Origin: a virus
Length of the DNA stretch: 64,000 nucleotides
IMG/VR virus record: IMGVR_UViG_3300035195_000412
Coordinates: 1-64,000 of that record
Direction: 5' to 3' (one strand)
The position numbers and the translations under genes were made by a program. The notes under the pieces are model-generated. The model was given only the letters and a program-made list of their open reading frames with translations. It was not told the DNA's origin and did not search any database. Below are positions 16,427 through 25,714 of this stretch, piece by piece; position 1 is the stretch's first letter; the number at the start of each line of letters is the position of its first letter.

Positions 16427-16984
16427 CTATGGCCTAGTATCTTCTGGCGTATATGGACTAGGTAATTCACTCTCATAAGAATCATATTCCTTTAAGAAGT
16501 CTTCTCTAGTAGATTGGATTTCTTGAACTAGTTGGTCTAGAACAGAATTAACTGCATCTGCAAACTCCATTGCTCTTCGAGCATTATTTCTATGTGGATG
16601 ATTTGAACCTTCCCTACCAGCATATGTAACTTCAGATAAACTATCAAAGTTATATTGTTGACATTCTTGGTCGATGAATTCTTTAGTTGTTCTATAAAGA
16701 TTGTTTATGTATTGTGCATTAAGACTGTGACCTATAGGCGGTTCACTATTCTCAATATATTGTTCAATCATTTCACACTCTTCTTTTGTAAGTGCAGTTT
16801 TTTGTTGACGGTCAAAGTCTAGACCATCTTCGTAGTTTAATATTTTAACTTCTATATCATCATAAATGATAACATCAAAATCGAAATCAAAAGCTGGTTT
16901 GTCTACAGAATCGTAATTGTATTCAAGTCCGTTTGGTTTACGGATGAATAAAGTTCCCTCACTGTCGTATATAAATGCGTTCAT
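16427..16984 (-). CDS. Hypothetical acidic protein, perhaps a tail-fibre assembly factor
   Basis: A 185-residue acidic protein. The N-terminal half is beta-rich with many Asp and Tyr (YDSEGTLFIRKPNGLEYNYD). The C-terminal half is helical and contains AGREGSNHPHRNNARRAMEF near 128, then a coiled segment (VNSVLDQLVQEIQSTRED). This helical end with small residues and Arg/His resembles fibre-assembly chaperones in outline, but I cannot identify the family. A GAGGAAC ribosome site precedes the ATG; the downstream oxygenase starts 4 nt after its stop region. Confidence 0.6.
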   Translation of the reverse strand: MNAFIYDSEGTLFIRKPNGLEYNYDSVDKPAFDFDFDVIIYDDIEVKILNYEDGLDFDRQQKTALTKEECEMIEQYIENSEPPIGHSLNAQYINNLYRTTKEFIDQECQQYNFDSLSEVTYAGREGSNHPHRNNARRAMEFADAVNSVLDQLVQEIQSTREDFLKEYDSYESELPSPYTPEDTRP

Positions 16985-17014
16985 AATTTAGTTCCTCGGT
17001 AATATTATATCATA

Positions 17015-18592
17015 CTAATCGCCAATTGGCAATGTTCTTTTCACTTTTAAAAAGTCTTCAAGATTATTTATGGTTGAATAATCCATCCCTTTTACCCATG
17101 GGCCACCACGTGTATAATGTATACCACTGTAGTTGTACTTTTCTTCATGGTTATCATATCCTTCTACAAAGATATAATGTTCGGGTATTTTAGAGATTTT
17201 ATCTGTCCACTCAAATTGATGTAGCTGTTTTCCTGTCCAAGTGTTAACAACTTCGGGTGTTAGCTTCTTACAGTCTTCATGTCCATTATTGAATACCATC
17301 ATACTAGACCAAAGCTTCTTAGGGTAATCTATATTAACTTCACCATCAAACTTTGTTTCATCATGTTTGTATTGTGGATATTGTATACATGCAACAGCAT
17401 CATTAGGGTTTAAGTAGTAAAACATAGGTAATATACTTTTCTTAAAGATGAAATCGTCATCAATAAAGATACTAAATCCTTCATAGTTCTCTAGATAAGG
17501 TATTAAGAATCTACTGTATGTAAATTCAGTACTTTGATTTGCATATTCTCTAGTATACTCGGGAATCTCAGCAATGTCAAGTATTTTAACTTCGGGTTGC
17601 CATCTGATTTGGTCATGCATCCATCCATTACCAAATCCGCTTTTAATACTTTCTAGGATTGCAAACTTAGAAAGCTTAGACAAATCTCCATGTCTACTAT
17701 CATGTCCGATATAGATTGTTAGAGGTTTACCTTTTGCAAGTTCATAAACTTGTTTGTTAAATGCATGTACTTCATCTCTAAAATCTAAGTCCATTAATGC
17801 AGTATTGTATTCAATACAACCATCTACATATGTAAATGAACAATGAAATGGTTTATTAAGTCTTTGTAACTTATTATACCACATCTGTAATACGCTGTCA
17901 AGGCTTGATGGTTCCACTTTCACAACATCAAAATTATCTATTACCATAATTTCCATATCATTATCTTGCATCTCTTCAAAGACACCCGAACGAATAGAGC
18001 CTGGGTGTATTCTAAATGTGTAACTAGATTCAGTACTCATACCACTGGAACCATTATCTACAACATACCCTTGAATAGGAGCTCTTAAACCTTCCTCTTG
18101 AATACTTTGAATTAACCAATGTGCTTTTGCACCGTGATAGTACATAGACAATAGTGACCCTTCTGCATGTTCGTCTCTGTTTTCAACTGAGTCCCAATCA
18201 ATTAATGTATCTATATTAACATATCCATCGGAATCTTTCATGTCCATACCTGCTACGCCTGGAATAGGTTTTCTAGGTTTCTCTGCATAACCGACTGGTA
18301 AAAATTTATGATATGTTACTGACTCATTTCTTAACCCATTGAACCCACCAAATCTATTTTCCTTTCTTAGATATTCAAAGTCTTTCCACTTTGCAATCTT
18401 TACTGGTGGTAAAATTTCTTCAAACATCCATTCAAGTATTTTATAACTTTCTGAGGTTTTTGAATAGCCTGGTTCTATATTAAATGCACCTAGATGAAAA
18501 TTGCCTATGGCCTGTCTCTCTTGTGAGGTTATCTTAGGGTCGTAAGGTTTTATTAATTCTTTTGCTTGTTCTAGGGTTTCAATTTTCTGCAT
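17015..18592 (-). CDS. Glycosyltransferase with N-terminal HPGS domain
   Basis: A 525-residue two-domain protein. The N-terminal part (about 140-215) has WLIQSIQEEGLRAPIQGYVV and then RIHPGSIRSGVFEEMQ. This pattern recalls the ParB/sulfiredoxin fold and is shared with the protein at 56481. The C-terminal part (about 290-525) is a GT-A glycosyltransferase: IYIGHDSRHG, then STEFTYSRFLIPYL, the acidic metal motif FIDDDF near 380, KKLWSSMMVFNNGHEDCKKL and the closing GIHYTRGGPWVKG. It probably transfers a sugar from a nucleotide donor to an unknown acceptor, perhaps virion protein or host glycan. GGAG lies before the ATG. Confidence 0.8.
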   Translation of the reverse strand: MQKIETLEQAKELIKPYDPKITSQERQAIGNFHLGAFNIEPGYSKTSESYKILEWMFEEILPPVKIAKWKDFEYLRKENRFGGFNGLRNESVTYHKFLPVGYAEKPRKPIPGVAGMDMKDSDGYVNIDTLIDWDSVENRDEHAEGSLLSMYYHGAKAHWLIQSIQEEGLRAPIQGYVVDNGSSGMSTESSYTFRIHPGSIRSGVFEEMQDNDMEIMVIDNFDVVKVEPSSLDSVLQMWYNKLQRLNKPFHCSFTYVDGCIEYNTALMDLDFRDEVHAFNKQVYELAKGKPLTIYIGHDSRHGDLSKLSKFAILESIKSGFGNGWMHDQIRWQPEVKILDIAEIPEYTREYANQSTEFTYSRFLIPYLENYEGFSIFIDDDFIFKKSILPMFYYLNPNDAVACIQYPQYKHDETKFDGEVNIDYPKKLWSSMMVFNNGHEDCKKLTPEVVNTWTGKQLHQFEWTDKISKIPEHYIFVEGYDNHEEKYNYSGIHYTRGGPWVKGMDYSTINNLEDFLKVKRTLPIGD

Positions 18593-18636
18593 GATGTCTC
18601 CATAATATCTGTCCTATATTTAGTAAGATAAAAAAA

Positions 18637-18654
18637 ACCCCTCTTTCGAGGGGT
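18637..18654 (-). terminator. Intrinsic terminator after repeat protein 1
   Basis: A 7-bp stem ACCCCTC/GAGGGGT with loop TTTC. On the minus strand a run of eight T follows the stem. It lies 25 nt after the stop codon of the repeat gene at 18679 and separates it from the glycosyltransferase gene. Confidence 0.85.
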
Positions 18655-18678
18655 CTTTGTTCACTGTCGGGTAGGTTC

Positions 18679-20037
18679 CTATGACGTAATTGGTGTTGCA
18701 GGCCACTGTTGTGATACCACTCCATCCCATCTTGCTTCAGGCGTTTGACCAGTTCTATTATATGTAAACGGACTTCTATGTTGATAAGTCGTTGGTGTTT
18801 GACCAGTTCTTTGATACGTGAACGGACTTCTATGGTTATAAGTCGTTGGTGTTTGACCTTGTCTAGCATACGTAAATGGTGACCTGTGAGAATATATTAC
18901 AGGTGACTGACCAGTTCTTTGATATGTGAACGGTGTTTGTGCATTCCTTATATTAGGTTCTTGGGCTACTGCGATGTAAGGGAATGTAGTATCTCTGTTT
19001 CTAATATTAGGCTCTTGTGCATTTACAGGATTCCTATAAGTGAACGGCGACCTATGTTGATACGTAGAAGGTTGACGTGCATTACTAGGATTCTGATAAG
19101 TAAACGGTGACCTATGACTATACGTAAACGGTGTCTGATTGTTTCTAATATTAGGCTCTTGTTGACTTCTAATATTAGGTTGTTGTGCAGAACGAATATT
19201 AGGTTCCTGTGCATTACTAGGATTCTGATAAGTAGACGGTGACCTATGATTGTACGTAAATGGTGCTTGATTGTTTCTAATATTAGGTTCTTGCTGATTT
19301 CTTATATTAGGTTCTTGTTGGTTTCTAATATTAGGCTCTTGTGCAGATACAGGATTCCTATAAGTGAACGGACTTCTATGGTTATATGTAAACGCTGCTT
19401 GTGCATTTCTAATATTAGGTTCTTGTTGACTTCTAATGTTAGGTTGCTGATTGCTTCTAATATTAGGTTCTTGTGCATTTACTGGATTTCTGTAAGTGAA
19501 TGGTGACCTATGATTATAAGTAAACGGTGTTTGACCTTGCCTAGCATACGTAAATGGTGACCTATGACTATACGTAAACGGTGACCTGTGTGAATACGTC
19601 AAAGGACTTCTATGTTGATATGAACTCGGTTGTCTTGCAGAACGAATATTAGGTTCTTGTGCAGATACAGGAACCCTATATGTAAATGGAGACCCATAAC
19701 TGTACGTAAATGGTGACCTATGTTGGTATGAATTAGGTTGCCTTGCATTTGCAATGTACGGTTGTCTATATGTAAATGGGTTCCTTGCACTATTTGGTTG
19801 TCTTGCGTTAGTAGGGTTCCTATACGTAAATGGTGCTTGGAATGTGAACGGTTGTTGTGCATTCGCTGGATATCTAGCATTATACGTAAATGGTGCTTGG
19901 AATGTAAAAGGTTGCTGTGCATTCGCTGGATATCTTGCACTATATGTAAACGGTTGTTGCACAATCGAAGGCGTCTGTACATTGACAGATGTTTGAGCAA
20001 ATCTGCTAGCGGGTTGCTGTCTATTACCTATAGGCAT
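18679..20037 (-). CDS. Pro/Tyr repeat protein 1
   Basis: A 452-residue protein made almost completely of short units that start with Pro and recur every 6 or 8 residues. Common units are PFTYNHRS, PFTYRN, PVNAQE and PNIRNAQ. Pro, Tyr, Arg, Gln and Asn dominate; Cys is absent. Even spacing with aromatic residues at alternating positions suits an extended beta or solenoid fibre. The start is ATG at 20037 with AGGAAT upstream; the unique ends are short (MPIGNRQQPASRFAQ and RWDGVVSQQWPATPITS). No signal peptide. Location among fibre genes suggests a virion adhesin or fibre. I recognise no characterised family. Confidence 0.75.
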   Translation of the reverse strand: MPIGNRQQPASRFAQTSVNVQTPSIVQQPFTYSARYPANAQQPFTFQAPFTYNARYPANAQQPFTFQAPFTYRNPTNARQPNSARNPFTYRQPYIANARQPNSYQHRSPFTYSYGSPFTYRVPVSAQEPNIRSARQPSSYQHRSPLTYSHRSPFTYSHRSPFTYARQGQTPFTYNHRSPFTYRNPVNAQEPNIRSNQQPNIRSQQEPNIRNAQAAFTYNHRSPFTYRNPVSAQEPNIRNQQEPNIRNQQEPNIRNNQAPFTYNHRSPSTYQNPSNAQEPNIRSAQQPNIRSQQEPNIRNNQTPFTYSHRSPFTYQNPSNARQPSTYQHRSPFTYRNPVNAQEPNIRNRDTTFPYIAVAQEPNIRNAQTPFTYQRTGQSPVIYSHRSPFTYARQGQTPTTYNHRSPFTYQRTGQTPTTYQHRSPFTYNRTGQTPEARWDGVVSQQWPATPITS

Positions 20038-20088
20038 CTTAGATTATTCCTGTTAAATTTTATATTACTATTCATATGTATCATCAGC

Positions 20089-21579
20089 TTATGGTTCATA
20101 AAAATTCTGCCCTCCGCCACCGTAAGCAAAGTAGTATGTAAATGGACTTCTGTGCTGGTACGTTGAGGGTTGTTGTGCAATACTTGGTGACCTAGCGGGT
20201 GTTCCAGTTCTTGCGTTTGCAATGTACGGTACTCTATATGTGAATGGGTTCCTTGCACTATTTGGTTGTCTTCCATTCGCTATATAAGGTTGTCTATATG
20301 TGAATGGGTTCCTTGCACTGTTAGGTTGCCTTGCGTTAGTAGGGTTCCTGTACGTAAATGGTGCTTGGAATGTAAAAGGTTGCTGTGCATTCGCTGGATA
20401 CCTTGCACTATATGTAAATGGTGTTTGTGAACTTCTAATATTAGGTTCTTGTGCAGAACGAATATTAGGTTGTTGTGCAGATACAGGATTCCTATAAGTG
20501 AACGGTGACCTATGATTGTACGTAAATGGTGCCTGATTATTTCTAATATTAGGTTCCTGTTGGTTCTTAATAGTAGGTTGTTGTGCAGCACGAATATTAG
20601 GTTGTTGTGCAGCTGCAATATAAGGATACGGTTGTTGTGCAGAACGAATATTAGGTTCTTGTGCAGATACAGGACTTCTATATGTAAATGGTGACCTATG
20701 TTGGTAAATAGACGGTGACCTATGACTATATGTTAAAGGACTTCTATGTTGATACGTAGAAGGTTGTCTTGCTTCTCTTATGTTAGGCTCTTGTGCAGAT
20801 ACAGGACTTCTATATGTAAATGGTGACCTATGAGTATACGTTAAAGGACTTCTATGACTATATGTTAACGGTGACCTATGTTGATACGTAGAAGGTTGTC
20901 TTGCATTTCTAATATTAGGTTCTTGTGCATTCACTGGATTTCTATATGTGAATGGAGACCTATGTTGATAGGTAAATGGTGACCTATGTGAGTATGTTAA
21001 AGGAGACCTATGTTGATAAGTTGCAGGCTGTCTTGCATCTCTAATATTAGGTTCTTGTCCATTCACTGGATTTCTGTAAGTGAACGGTGTTTGTGCATTC
21101 CTTATATTAGGCTCTTGTGCATTTACAGGATTCCTATAAGTGAACGGTGACCTATGTTGATAAGTAGTAGGTTGTTGACCAACATTACTATATGTAAATG
21201 GACTTCTATGTTGGTATGTACTAGGTTGTCTTGCTTGTGCTATATAAGGATACGGTTGTTGTTGGCTTCTTATATTAGGTTCTTGTGCATTTGCAATGTA
21301 TGGATAAGGATTCTGTTTGTTCCTTATGTTAGGCTCTTGTGCATTTGCAATATAAGGATACGGATTCTGTTTGTTTCTTATATTGGGTTCTTGTCCATTT
21401 GCAATGTATGGGTAAGGAACTTGAGTTGCAGTCTGCCCTGACGCATTATTCCATCCTGTAGGAGTTTTAATATAGATTTGGTCAACTGCTTTCCATGTGG
21501 AACTAGCTGTTTTTACCCATGCACCTTGAGTTGAATTCCAACCTGCTGGTGTTTTGACCTTTTGTGAACCTGTTGCCAT
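20089..21579 (-). CDS. Pro/Tyr repeat protein 2 with N-terminal Trp/Gly domain
   Basis: A 496-residue protein. The first 55 residues (TPAGWNSTQGAWVKTASSTW, then AVDQIYIKTPTGWNNAS) form a small Trp-rich duplicated motif like those found in marine phage fibres, possibly an attachment or capping domain. The rest is the same 6/8-residue repeat as protein 1, here with extra NPYPYIANAQEPNIR units near the start and NARQPNSARNPFTYR units near the end. It closes with Gly-rich AYGGGGQNFYEP. GGAT precedes the ATG and an AATAAATA box is further upstream. Likely exposed on the virion; function not known. Confidence 0.78.
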   Translation of the reverse strand: MATGSQKVKTPAGWNSTQGAWVKTASSTWKAVDQIYIKTPTGWNNASGQTATQVPYPYIANGQEPNIRNKQNPYPYIANAQEPNIRNKQNPYPYIANAQEPNIRSQQQPYPYIAQARQPSTYQHRSPFTYSNVGQQPTTYQHRSPFTYRNPVNAQEPNIRNAQTPFTYRNPVNGQEPNIRDARQPATYQHRSPLTYSHRSPFTYQHRSPFTYRNPVNAQEPNIRNARQPSTYQHRSPLTYSHRSPLTYTHRSPFTYRSPVSAQEPNIREARQPSTYQHRSPLTYSHRSPSIYQHRSPFTYRSPVSAQEPNIRSAQQPYPYIAAAQQPNIRAAQQPTIKNQQEPNIRNNQAPFTYNHRSPFTYRNPVSAQQPNIRSAQEPNIRSSQTPFTYSARYPANAQQPFTFQAPFTYRNPTNARQPNSARNPFTYRQPYIANGRQPNSARNPFTYRVPYIANARTGTPARSPSIAQQPSTYQHRSPFTYYFAYGGGGQNFYEP

Positions 21580-21603
21580 TTAGTTATCCATTAATAATAC
21601 TGT

Positions 21604-21611
21604 TATTTATT
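21604..21611 (-). promoter_or_regulatory. Late promoter-like AATAAATA for the repeat genes
   Basis: One mismatch from TATAAATA on the minus strand, 24 nt before the start of repeat protein 2 and in the gap after the 963-residue fibre gene. It would drive repeat proteins 2 and 1 up to the terminator at 18637. Confidence 0.5.
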
Positions 21612-21630
21612 AGAATTCTAAACCCCTGTA

Positions 21631-24522
21631 TTAGGAGTAAAGAATCCACATATCACCAACTGCACCTTGCCCACCTGTTGGAGCCGATGTTGATTGGTAA
21701 ACATTTCTTGCAGTTCCACCACTGTTGGATGCATTTGTTATTGTCAATGCACCTGTAGATACCGCTGCTGGTGTCACTGTTAATGCACCAGTTGAAGAAC
21801 CTGTTGCAGTAGTTGTTCCGAATGCAAAACTTGATGCACTGTCGTCCCAACCCATAAACACGTTACTTTCATCACCTCTTTCAATGACAATACCTGCGTC
21901 ACCCGATGGAGAACCAGTTGTTCCACTTCCTAACTCAATCAATGAATCTTCGATTGTTGTGTTAGTTGAACTATTTGTTACTGTTGAACCGTTAACTGTC
22001 AAGTTACCTGTAACTACAAGGTTACCACTTGCAGATACGTCTGCAAAGGTAACATCACTAGTTGTTGCAACTGCCTGTCCAATACTGAATTCACCACCAC
22101 TGTATGCAACACCAGTACCACCACTTAGTTGAGCTCTTACTTCTGTTGCAGAAGGCCCTGTGTAAGTATATGCACCTGTCGAAGTACTATATGCTAGTCC
22201 ACCAATTCCGTTTGAAACTGCAGAGTGTTTTGCTCTGATTGTTGCATCTGTAATTGAAAGGTCAATTGCACCGTCACCAGCATCATCGTATGTTGCAGTT
22301 ATGTTTGTGTGTGAACCGTTTGTAGCAAATTGAGTTCCAACTGTGTCTTGAATGTTTTCGTAAGGTACTCTAATTTCTAGTGTTCCAGCTGAATCATCGT
22401 ATGTTGTTGCAACGTTTACACCAGCAGTAATTAAAGCGTTAACTCTATCGTCAACTCTTTCATCTGTGAAGTATAAGTTACCACTCTCACCAATGTGAGA
22501 TGTGTTTAAAGTAACTGAAGCACCTAAGTCTACTGACTGTGAGTTAATTGTTACACTGTCATTTGCAAGTTTACTGTTTGCAATTGAACCTGCTAACATG
22601 GCATTAGTAACACCAAGTGCTTTAACTCTTAATGCATCTGAATTTGTTTCGATTGAACTATCGTCTACTCCGACTGATAGAACACCACTTGAATGTGCAA
22701 GACCGTCACCTGCTACTGAAGCATCTAGGTTTAAAGTAACTGTACCACTTGAACCACCACCCGATAAACCGTCTCCAGCTGTAACACCTGTGATGTCCGC
22801 TGCGTTACCGTCAATTGTAAGTGTTCCAGCTGAATCATCGTATGTTGCAGTTATGTTTGTTCCGCCAACAATTAATGCATTAACTCTGTCATCCACTCTT
22901 TCGTTTGTAAAGTAAAGGTTACCACTCTCTGTGATTCCACCAGTGTTTAGTGTGATGTTTGCTGTACCGTCAAATGAAACACCCGAGATAGTTCTTGCAC
23001 TTGCAAGTGCTGTAGCAGTTCCTGCTAATCCTGTTGTATCTTGGTTAAGTGTTCCGACTGCAAAGTCTAAAGTGTTATCTGCATCTTGATACGTAACTGT
23101 AAGACCACTTTCTGTATTAGAAGTGACCATGTTACCAACTGTATCTGAAATAAATTCTGCGTCTACTGCAAGGTCTATTGTTCCGTCTGCATCGTCATAT
23201 GTTACTGCAATACCTGTTTCAGTATTTGAACTGAACATTGCTCCAGCAATATCTTGAACTCTTTCTGTAGTGTGATATAGATTAGTTGAGCCTTCGTTTA
23301 AGTCATCTGAATCAAATGCACCCATATTAACTGCAACGTTAGTTGAGTTAACTGTAATACCTGTACCAGCACCAACCGTCAAGGTTGCGTCACCAGTAGT
23401 TGCACCACCAGTTAAACCGTTACCAGCAACTACTGAAGAAATATCTCCAGCATCGTTTGTGAAACTCATTACACCAGTTGTACTGTTGTATGCTAAGTCA
23501 CCACCAGCACTTATAGATGCTCTTGCTCTTGCAGTGGTGTGATAAAGGTTACTTGAACCTTCTGTAATTTCGTCTGAATTATCTTTAGTTGCAATCTGTG
23601 TAGCAATATATGCTTTTGTAGATTGTTGTGAAGGAATCTTAGTAGCACTATTGGATGAGAAATCGTCTTCATCTATAAGTGCATTTGTAATCCTTGCATC
23701 TGCTCTTGCATCTGTATAATACAGGTTTGTGTTTTCTGTTAAGTTTGCAGTTGTTGAACTAGACTCATCTAGTAATTTTTTCCATGCACCAGCATGAGCA
23801 AAATAACCTGCTCCTGTTCCATGTACATGTGCAAACATACCATGATATGTACTTGCACTTGGTAAGTCTGCTTCTTGAGCATACATGTTACCAAATAATA
23901 CTTTGTTACCACTCATATCAAGGTCTGCACCATCGATACTTGCTCTAATTGCAGTCATATCAGCTTCAATACTATCTGCATTAACTGTGATACCTGTTCC
24001 AGCAATAGCATTTACTGTTACATCACCACTTGTTCCACCACCTGTTAAACCTGCTCCAGCAACAACACTTGTTATGTCTCCAACTGGAACTGTTGCAACT
24101 TGAGTGTCAACATATGCTTTAATTGATTGTTGAGTAGCTGCATGTACGGCACTATCTGATGCCATATTATCTTCGTCTTTAAAGTTGATTGCAATGTCAT
24201 CTGCATTTACAGTTATACCTGTACCAGCACCAATGTTTAATGTTGCATCTCCACTAGTTGCAGTACCAGTTAAACCAAGTCCTGCGTTAACTCCTGTAAT
24301 ATCACCAACTTGTCCTGTGATTGTAAGTGTTCCAGCAGAGTCATCATATGCAAGCCCAATGCCTGCACCTGCTGTTAGTAAGGTATTTGCAACGTGGTCA
24401 TCGATGACCTCTATAGCTGCAGTACCAAATGCACCTGCTACTAAGTCACCCGAACTATCTAGAACATCATTTGTTCCTACGGATAAACCGTTCTTCAGTA
24501 TAAAATTCTTTTCTCCTGCCAT
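21631..24522 (-). CDS. Large tail-fibre-type structural protein
   Basis: A 963-residue, Gly/Thr/Asn/Asp-rich protein without catalytic motif. It is built from imperfect repeats: GAGTGITVNADDIAI-type strands, EGSSNLYHTTARARASIS and similar ESGNLYFTNERVDDRV blocks, and QQSIKAYVDTQV helices. A unique insert near 210-250 contains YHGMFAHVHGTGAGYFAHAG. The C-terminus (GGQGAVGDMWILYS) is of a type common at ends of marine phage fibre proteins. All this fits a trimeric fibre or fibre shaft. The start overlaps the preceding 72-residue gene by one base. Confidence 0.8.
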   Translation of the reverse strand: MAGEKNFILKNGLSVGTNDVLDSSGDLVAGAFGTAAIEVIDDHVANTLLTAGAGIGLAYDDSAGTLTITGQVGDITGVNAGLGLTGTATSGDATLNIGAGTGITVNADDIAINFKDEDNMASDSAVHAATQQSIKAYVDTQVATVPVGDITSVVAGAGLTGGGTSGDVTVNAIAGTGITVNADSIEADMTAIRASIDGADLDMSGNKVLFGNMYAQEADLPSASTYHGMFAHVHGTGAGYFAHAGAWKKLLDESSSTTANLTENTNLYYTDARADARITNALIDEDDFSSNSATKIPSQQSTKAYIATQIATKDNSDEITEGSSNLYHTTARARASISAGGDLAYNSTTGVMSFTNDAGDISSVVAGNGLTGGATTGDATLTVGAGTGITVNSTNVAVNMGAFDSDDLNEGSTNLYHTTERVQDIAGAMFSSNTETGIAVTYDDADGTIDLAVDAEFISDTVGNMVTSNTESGLTVTYQDADNTLDFAVGTLNQDTTGLAGTATALASARTISGVSFDGTANITLNTGGITESGNLYFTNERVDDRVNALIVGGTNITATYDDSAGTLTIDGNAADITGVTAGDGLSGGGSSGTVTLNLDASVAGDGLAHSSGVLSVGVDDSSIETNSDALRVKALGVTNAMLAGSIANSKLANDSVTINSQSVDLGASVTLNTSHIGESGNLYFTDERVDDRVNALITAGVNVATTYDDSAGTLEIRVPYENIQDTVGTQFATNGSHTNITATYDDAGDGAIDLSITDATIRAKHSAVSNGIGGLAYSTSTGAYTYTGPSATEVRAQLSGGTGVAYSGGEFSIGQAVATTSDVTFADVSASGNLVVTGNLTVNGSTVTNSSTNTTIEDSLIELGSGTTGSPSGDAGIVIERGDESNVFMGWDDSASSFAFGTTTATGSSTGALTVTPAAVSTGALTITNASNSGGTARNVYQSTSAPTGGQGAVGDMWILYS

Positions 24523-24740
24523 TAGATTGTACCCCCATCAATAACTGCATTTGATAATCTAGTATCGAATGAAGTGTTAAATCTACTTGAAGTAAAGTAT
24601 TGGTTCGAAGAACCTTCCGTTAAGTTATCTGAAGTAAGTAAAGATATTGCTGATACAGCTAGTTTTCCTGCAGAGGAAATAACTTCTGTTGAACCAACTG
24701 TAAGTCCGTACTCAATTACGAATGTATTTTGTGTTGCCAT
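24522..24740 (-). CDS. Short fibre-like structural protein
   Basis: A 72-residue protein starting MATQNTFVIEYGLTVGSTEV, very like the start of the following gene (NFILKNGLSVGTNDVLDSSG). It contains TEGSSNQYFTSSRF, a fragment of the fibre repeat, and ends in DGGTI, a tail shared with two other genes here (DGGTF). It looks like a free-standing N-terminal module or a trimmed fibre gene. AAGGA lies before the ATG. One base overlap with the 963-residue gene suggests coupling. Confidence 0.65.
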   Translation of the reverse strand: MATQNTFVIEYGLTVGSTEVISSAGKLAVSAISLLTSDNLTEGSSNQYFTSSRFNTSFDTRLSNAVIDGGTI

Positions 24741-24781
24741 TTATGTGTCCTTTTAAGGTTTACCTTGAGGGGTGATACATT

Positions 24782-24789
24782 TATTTATC
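24782..24789 (-). promoter_or_regulatory. Late promoter-like GATAAATA
   Basis: One mismatch from TATAAATA on the minus strand, 41 nt before the ATG at 24740. The leader between them contains the AAGGA ribosome site. Confidence 0.55.
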
Positions 24790-24817
24790 GATTCTGCCCA
24801 CTCATAAGTATCGTATT

Positions 24818-25651
24818 TTATACATCTACTAAAATCTTTTTAAATTTATAGACGGTTGAATTTGAAGAAGCAGAAGTTGCTCTAATTCTTAGAGTTCCTA
24901 TATTGATATCTACTCCAAATGTTGCAAGTTCTGAATTCCCTGTAAGGACTGTACCGTACTGAGACACACTTGCAGTTGTTCCATTATGAACTATTGAAAG
25001 TTCTGTGAACTGATACGTTCCACTTGTTGAATCTGATATAGATACTTCATACTTTGCACTTCTATAAGAGCCAGTTGCAAAGGTATCCATAGTTGCTTCA
25101 GAGGTTGATGTAGTCGTTACTGTTCCACCTTCTAAACCTGTAGGTGTTGCAAAGGTTAGTGTTCCACTACCATTTGTAGTTAATACTTGACCACTACTTC
25201 CATCTGAAGTTGGGTAAGTAATACTTGCACCTGTTAAACTATTTGTTGCAGTCAATGTTGTTGCAACTAAGTCACCAACATGTAAGTCTGCTAATGCATA
25301 ACCACTACCACTCATATTAACTGTGGTAGAAGGTTCTACTTCTAGACCATCAAATAACTTCCATGTGGAGTCTGACGCGTCTCTAAATAGACCTGTATAT
25401 TCACTTGCACCACCCTCTCCACTTAGACCGTCATTATAGTTACCATATATACCAATGTCAATAGTATCTGCAGTTGTATTACCACTTGCAAGTTCTATCA
25501 ATGAATCTGTAACCGATTGGGTTGTAGAATCAATAATTGTATTGGTTCCGTTAACAGTTAGGTCACCAGTAACAACAAGATTCCCACCTATGGATGTATC
25601 TCCTGCTGTTTGTATCCCTACATCTGCTAAAAATTTAGATTGAGTTGCCAT
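24818..25651 (-). CDS. Fibre-type structural protein with shared C-terminal beta domain
   Basis: A 277-residue protein. The N-terminal half has fibre repeats (GNLVVTGDLTVNGTNTIIDS; SDGSSGQVLTTNGSGTL). The last 90 residues (SYRSAKYEVSISDS ... LSIVHNGTTASVSQYGTVLT ... KFKKILVDV) are a beta domain repeated in the next two genes upstream (25715 and 26143). The start is ATG 5 nt after a perfect late box with no ribosome site. It is preceded by a terminator, so it forms its own transcription unit. Probably a fibre or baseplate decoration protein. Confidence 0.78.
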   Translation of the reverse strand: MATQSKFLADVGIQTAGDTSIGGNLVVTGDLTVNGTNTIIDSTTQSVTDSLIELASGNTTADTIDIGIYGNYNDGLSGEGGASEYTGLFRDASDSTWKLFDGLEVEPSTTVNMSGSGYALADLHVGDLVATTLTATNSLTGASITYPTSDGSSGQVLTTNGSGTLTFATPTGLEGGTVTTTSTSEATMDTFATGSYRSAKYEVSISDSTSGTYQFTELSIVHNGTTASVSQYGTVLTGNSELATFGVDINIGTLRIRATSASSNSTVYKFKKILVDV

Positions 25652-25656
25652 AGTTC

Positions 25657-25664
25657 TATTTATA
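25657..25664 (-). promoter_or_regulatory. Late promoter TATAAATA, 5 nt before ATG
   Basis: A perfect box on the minus strand between a terminator (25673-25694) and the ATG at 25651. Five bases separate box and ATG and no Shine-Dalgarno is present. Confidence 0.75.
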
Positions 25665-25672
25665 GCTAAAAA

Positions 25673-25694
25673 AAGGGGAACCGAAGTTCCCCTT
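25673..25694 (-). terminator. Intrinsic terminator
   Basis: A 9-bp perfect stem AAGGGGAAC/GTTCCCCTT with loop CGAA (read on the plus strand). On the minus strand a T run follows. It is 21 nt after the stop of the gene at 25715 and directly upstream of the next late promoter. Confidence 0.9.
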
Positions 25695-25714
25695 AAAAGA
25701 TTTTGGTCTTTTGT

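Noticed and set aside
18579-20276. Several open frames of 60-140 residues on either strand within the repeat genes
   Set aside because: They are shadows of the 6/8-residue coding repeat: low-complexity Leu/Ile/His/Cys-rich translations, no ribosome sites, and no unique domain. The minus-strand frames with Pro/Tyr repeats explain the DNA fully.
18679-21579. Regular short DNA repeats resembling a CRISPR array
   Set aside because: Units vary in sequence and length (18 or 24 bases), have no conserved palindromic repeat with unique spacers, and keep one reading frame throughout.
21725-24544. Plus-strand open frames opposite the 963-residue fibre gene (for example 22502-22915, 24185-24544)
   Set aside because: Pro/Val/Ser/Ala-rich translations are the antisense of Gly/Thr/Asp-rich fibre codons; the minus strand has a continuous coding frame.
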